DNA of 6,299 nucleotides from Candidatus Faecivivens stercoravium (GTDB lineage Bacteria > Bacillota > Clostridia > Oscillospirales > Ruminococcaceae). Below the pieces are notes generated by a model. The model had not been told where the DNA came from. It made no database searches and was given only the letters and a program-made list of their open reading frames with translations. The first letter of the stretch is position 1, and every line of letters starts with the position of its first letter. The stretch covers positions 1-6,299 of the forward strand of contig DVHA01000025.1 of assembly GCA_018712425.1 (NCBI GenBank), given 5' to 3'. A program made the translations under genes and the position numbers. Positions 5,888-6,299 of this stretch are shown piece by piece.

Positions 5888-5915
5888 AGGCCCATCGCGT
5901 CGTTGCGACGGGCCT
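5888..5915 (-). promoter_or_regulatory. Stem-loop between the binding-protein gene and oppB
   Basis: On the minus strand AGGCCCGTCGC (5915-5905) pairs with GCGATGGGCCT (5898-5888) over 11 positions, with a 6-base loop. The single non-Watson-Crick pair is a G-U in the minus-strand RNA but an A-C mismatch in the plus-strand RNA, so the structure fits the operon transcript. It starts 53 bases after the binding-protein stop. No T-run follows directly, so it is not a clear terminator. Such hairpins often stabilise the upstream binding-protein mRNA or partly attenuate the permease genes; that role is inferred. Confidence 0.6.
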
Positions 5916-5968
5916 GTTCTGCGGCAATAGACCTCGCGTTATGAGACTATTTGGTTATCCCGGCGGGA

Positions 5969-6299
5969 TCAGTTCATCTCCATGTTCTGGATATCGTTCA
6001 TCCAGTTCCAGTACGGGGTGACGTCAGGGGTGATGGTGTCGACATTGACACGCTCAGCCGAAACGACGTACATCTCCTGTCTCTGGTAGTACGGAACCTC
6101 AACGCCCCAGTCCTTGATGATATCCAGGCATTCCTTATAGATCGCCTTGCGGTATTCCTGGTCAGAGGAAGTACGGGCATCCATAATCAGCTGGTCGAGC
6201 TGTTCGTCGATCAGGTAGGCGTGGTTGGAGCCGGTGGAGCCGGGCGCGCCGACGACGTTCTTGGAGTGCCAGGTCTGGTACATATCCGGGTCGAGGGAT
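5969..6299 (-). CDS. oppA: Peptide-binding protein OppA-like, C-terminal part (cut by the window edge)
   Basis: The last 109 residues of an extracellular solute-binding protein of family 5 (SBP_bac_5, OppA/DppA type). The real start, signal peptide and lipobox lie outside the window; the internal ATG at 6283 is not the start because the frame continues to the edge. The family's C-terminal lobe signs are clear: DPDMYQTWHS at the start of the visible part, a GSNHAYLIDEQLDQLI stretch, then YRKAIYKECLDIIKDWG and VPYYQRQEMY. These follow the familiar pattern in which the C-terminal lobe closes over a bound peptide. It stops with TGA at 5971-5969. As the first visible gene it should supply the peptide receptor for the OppBCDF pump. 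Which peptides it binds, or whether it binds another ligand such as nickel or an opine, cannot be judged from this fragment. Confidence 0.9.
   Translation of the reverse strand, partial: SLDPDMYQTWHSKNVVGAPGSTGSNHAYLIDEQLDQLIMDARTSSDQEYRKAIYKECLDIIKDWGVEVPYYQRQEMYVVSAERVNVDTITPDVTPYWNWMNDIQNMEMN

Overview
The window carries the distal part of one peptide-type ABC importer operon, read entirely on the minus strand (right to left): the 3' end of a substrate-binding protein gene (oppA-like), then oppB, oppC, oppD and oppF. After an intergenic repeat region there is one separate small membrane-protein gene, also on the minus strand. No RNA genes, CRISPR arrays, transposases or phage genes were found. 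Every gene runs the same way. The long plus-strand open frames are antisense shadows produced by the high GC content.

Organism: the sequence is GC-rich with strong purine-rich Shine-Dalgarno sites (for example an AAGGAGGGG before oppB). The Opp proteins look Gram-positive. The spacers between genes carry hairpin repeats with a 'TGTCGAAAAA' motif. Together these suggest a high-GC anaerobic Firmicute of the class Clostridia, possibly the Oscillospiraceae group. This is inference from style, not a database match.

Layout: 1-80 holds a Rho-independent terminator for the small gene. 81-392 is the small gene, a 103-residue protein with a basic start and one C-terminal membrane helix. 393-761 has no gene; it holds two related hairpins facing each other, inner palindromes and a direct repeat, and looks like a MITE-like or BIME-like intergenic repeat. 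762-1826 is oppF, 1832-2992 oppD, 3013-4755 oppC and 4797-5783 oppB. 5784-5968 is a spacer with an 11-bp stem-loop, and 5969 to the window edge is the C-terminus of the binding protein.

How it works together: the binding protein captures peptides outside the membrane and delivers them to the OppB/OppC channel. OppD and OppF hydrolyse ATP to drive import. Both ATPases carry the C-terminal cysteine set that holds a [4Fe-4S] cluster in studied relatives. The true substrate (oligopeptide, dipeptide or other) cannot be read from these genes.

The most unusual feature is OppC. At 580 residues it is nearly twice the usual length because about 250 residues are inserted in the extracellular loop after the first membrane helix. 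The insert seems to be built of four diverged repeats of about 60 residues. It sits where the binding protein docks, so it may be a docking or substrate-handling domain.
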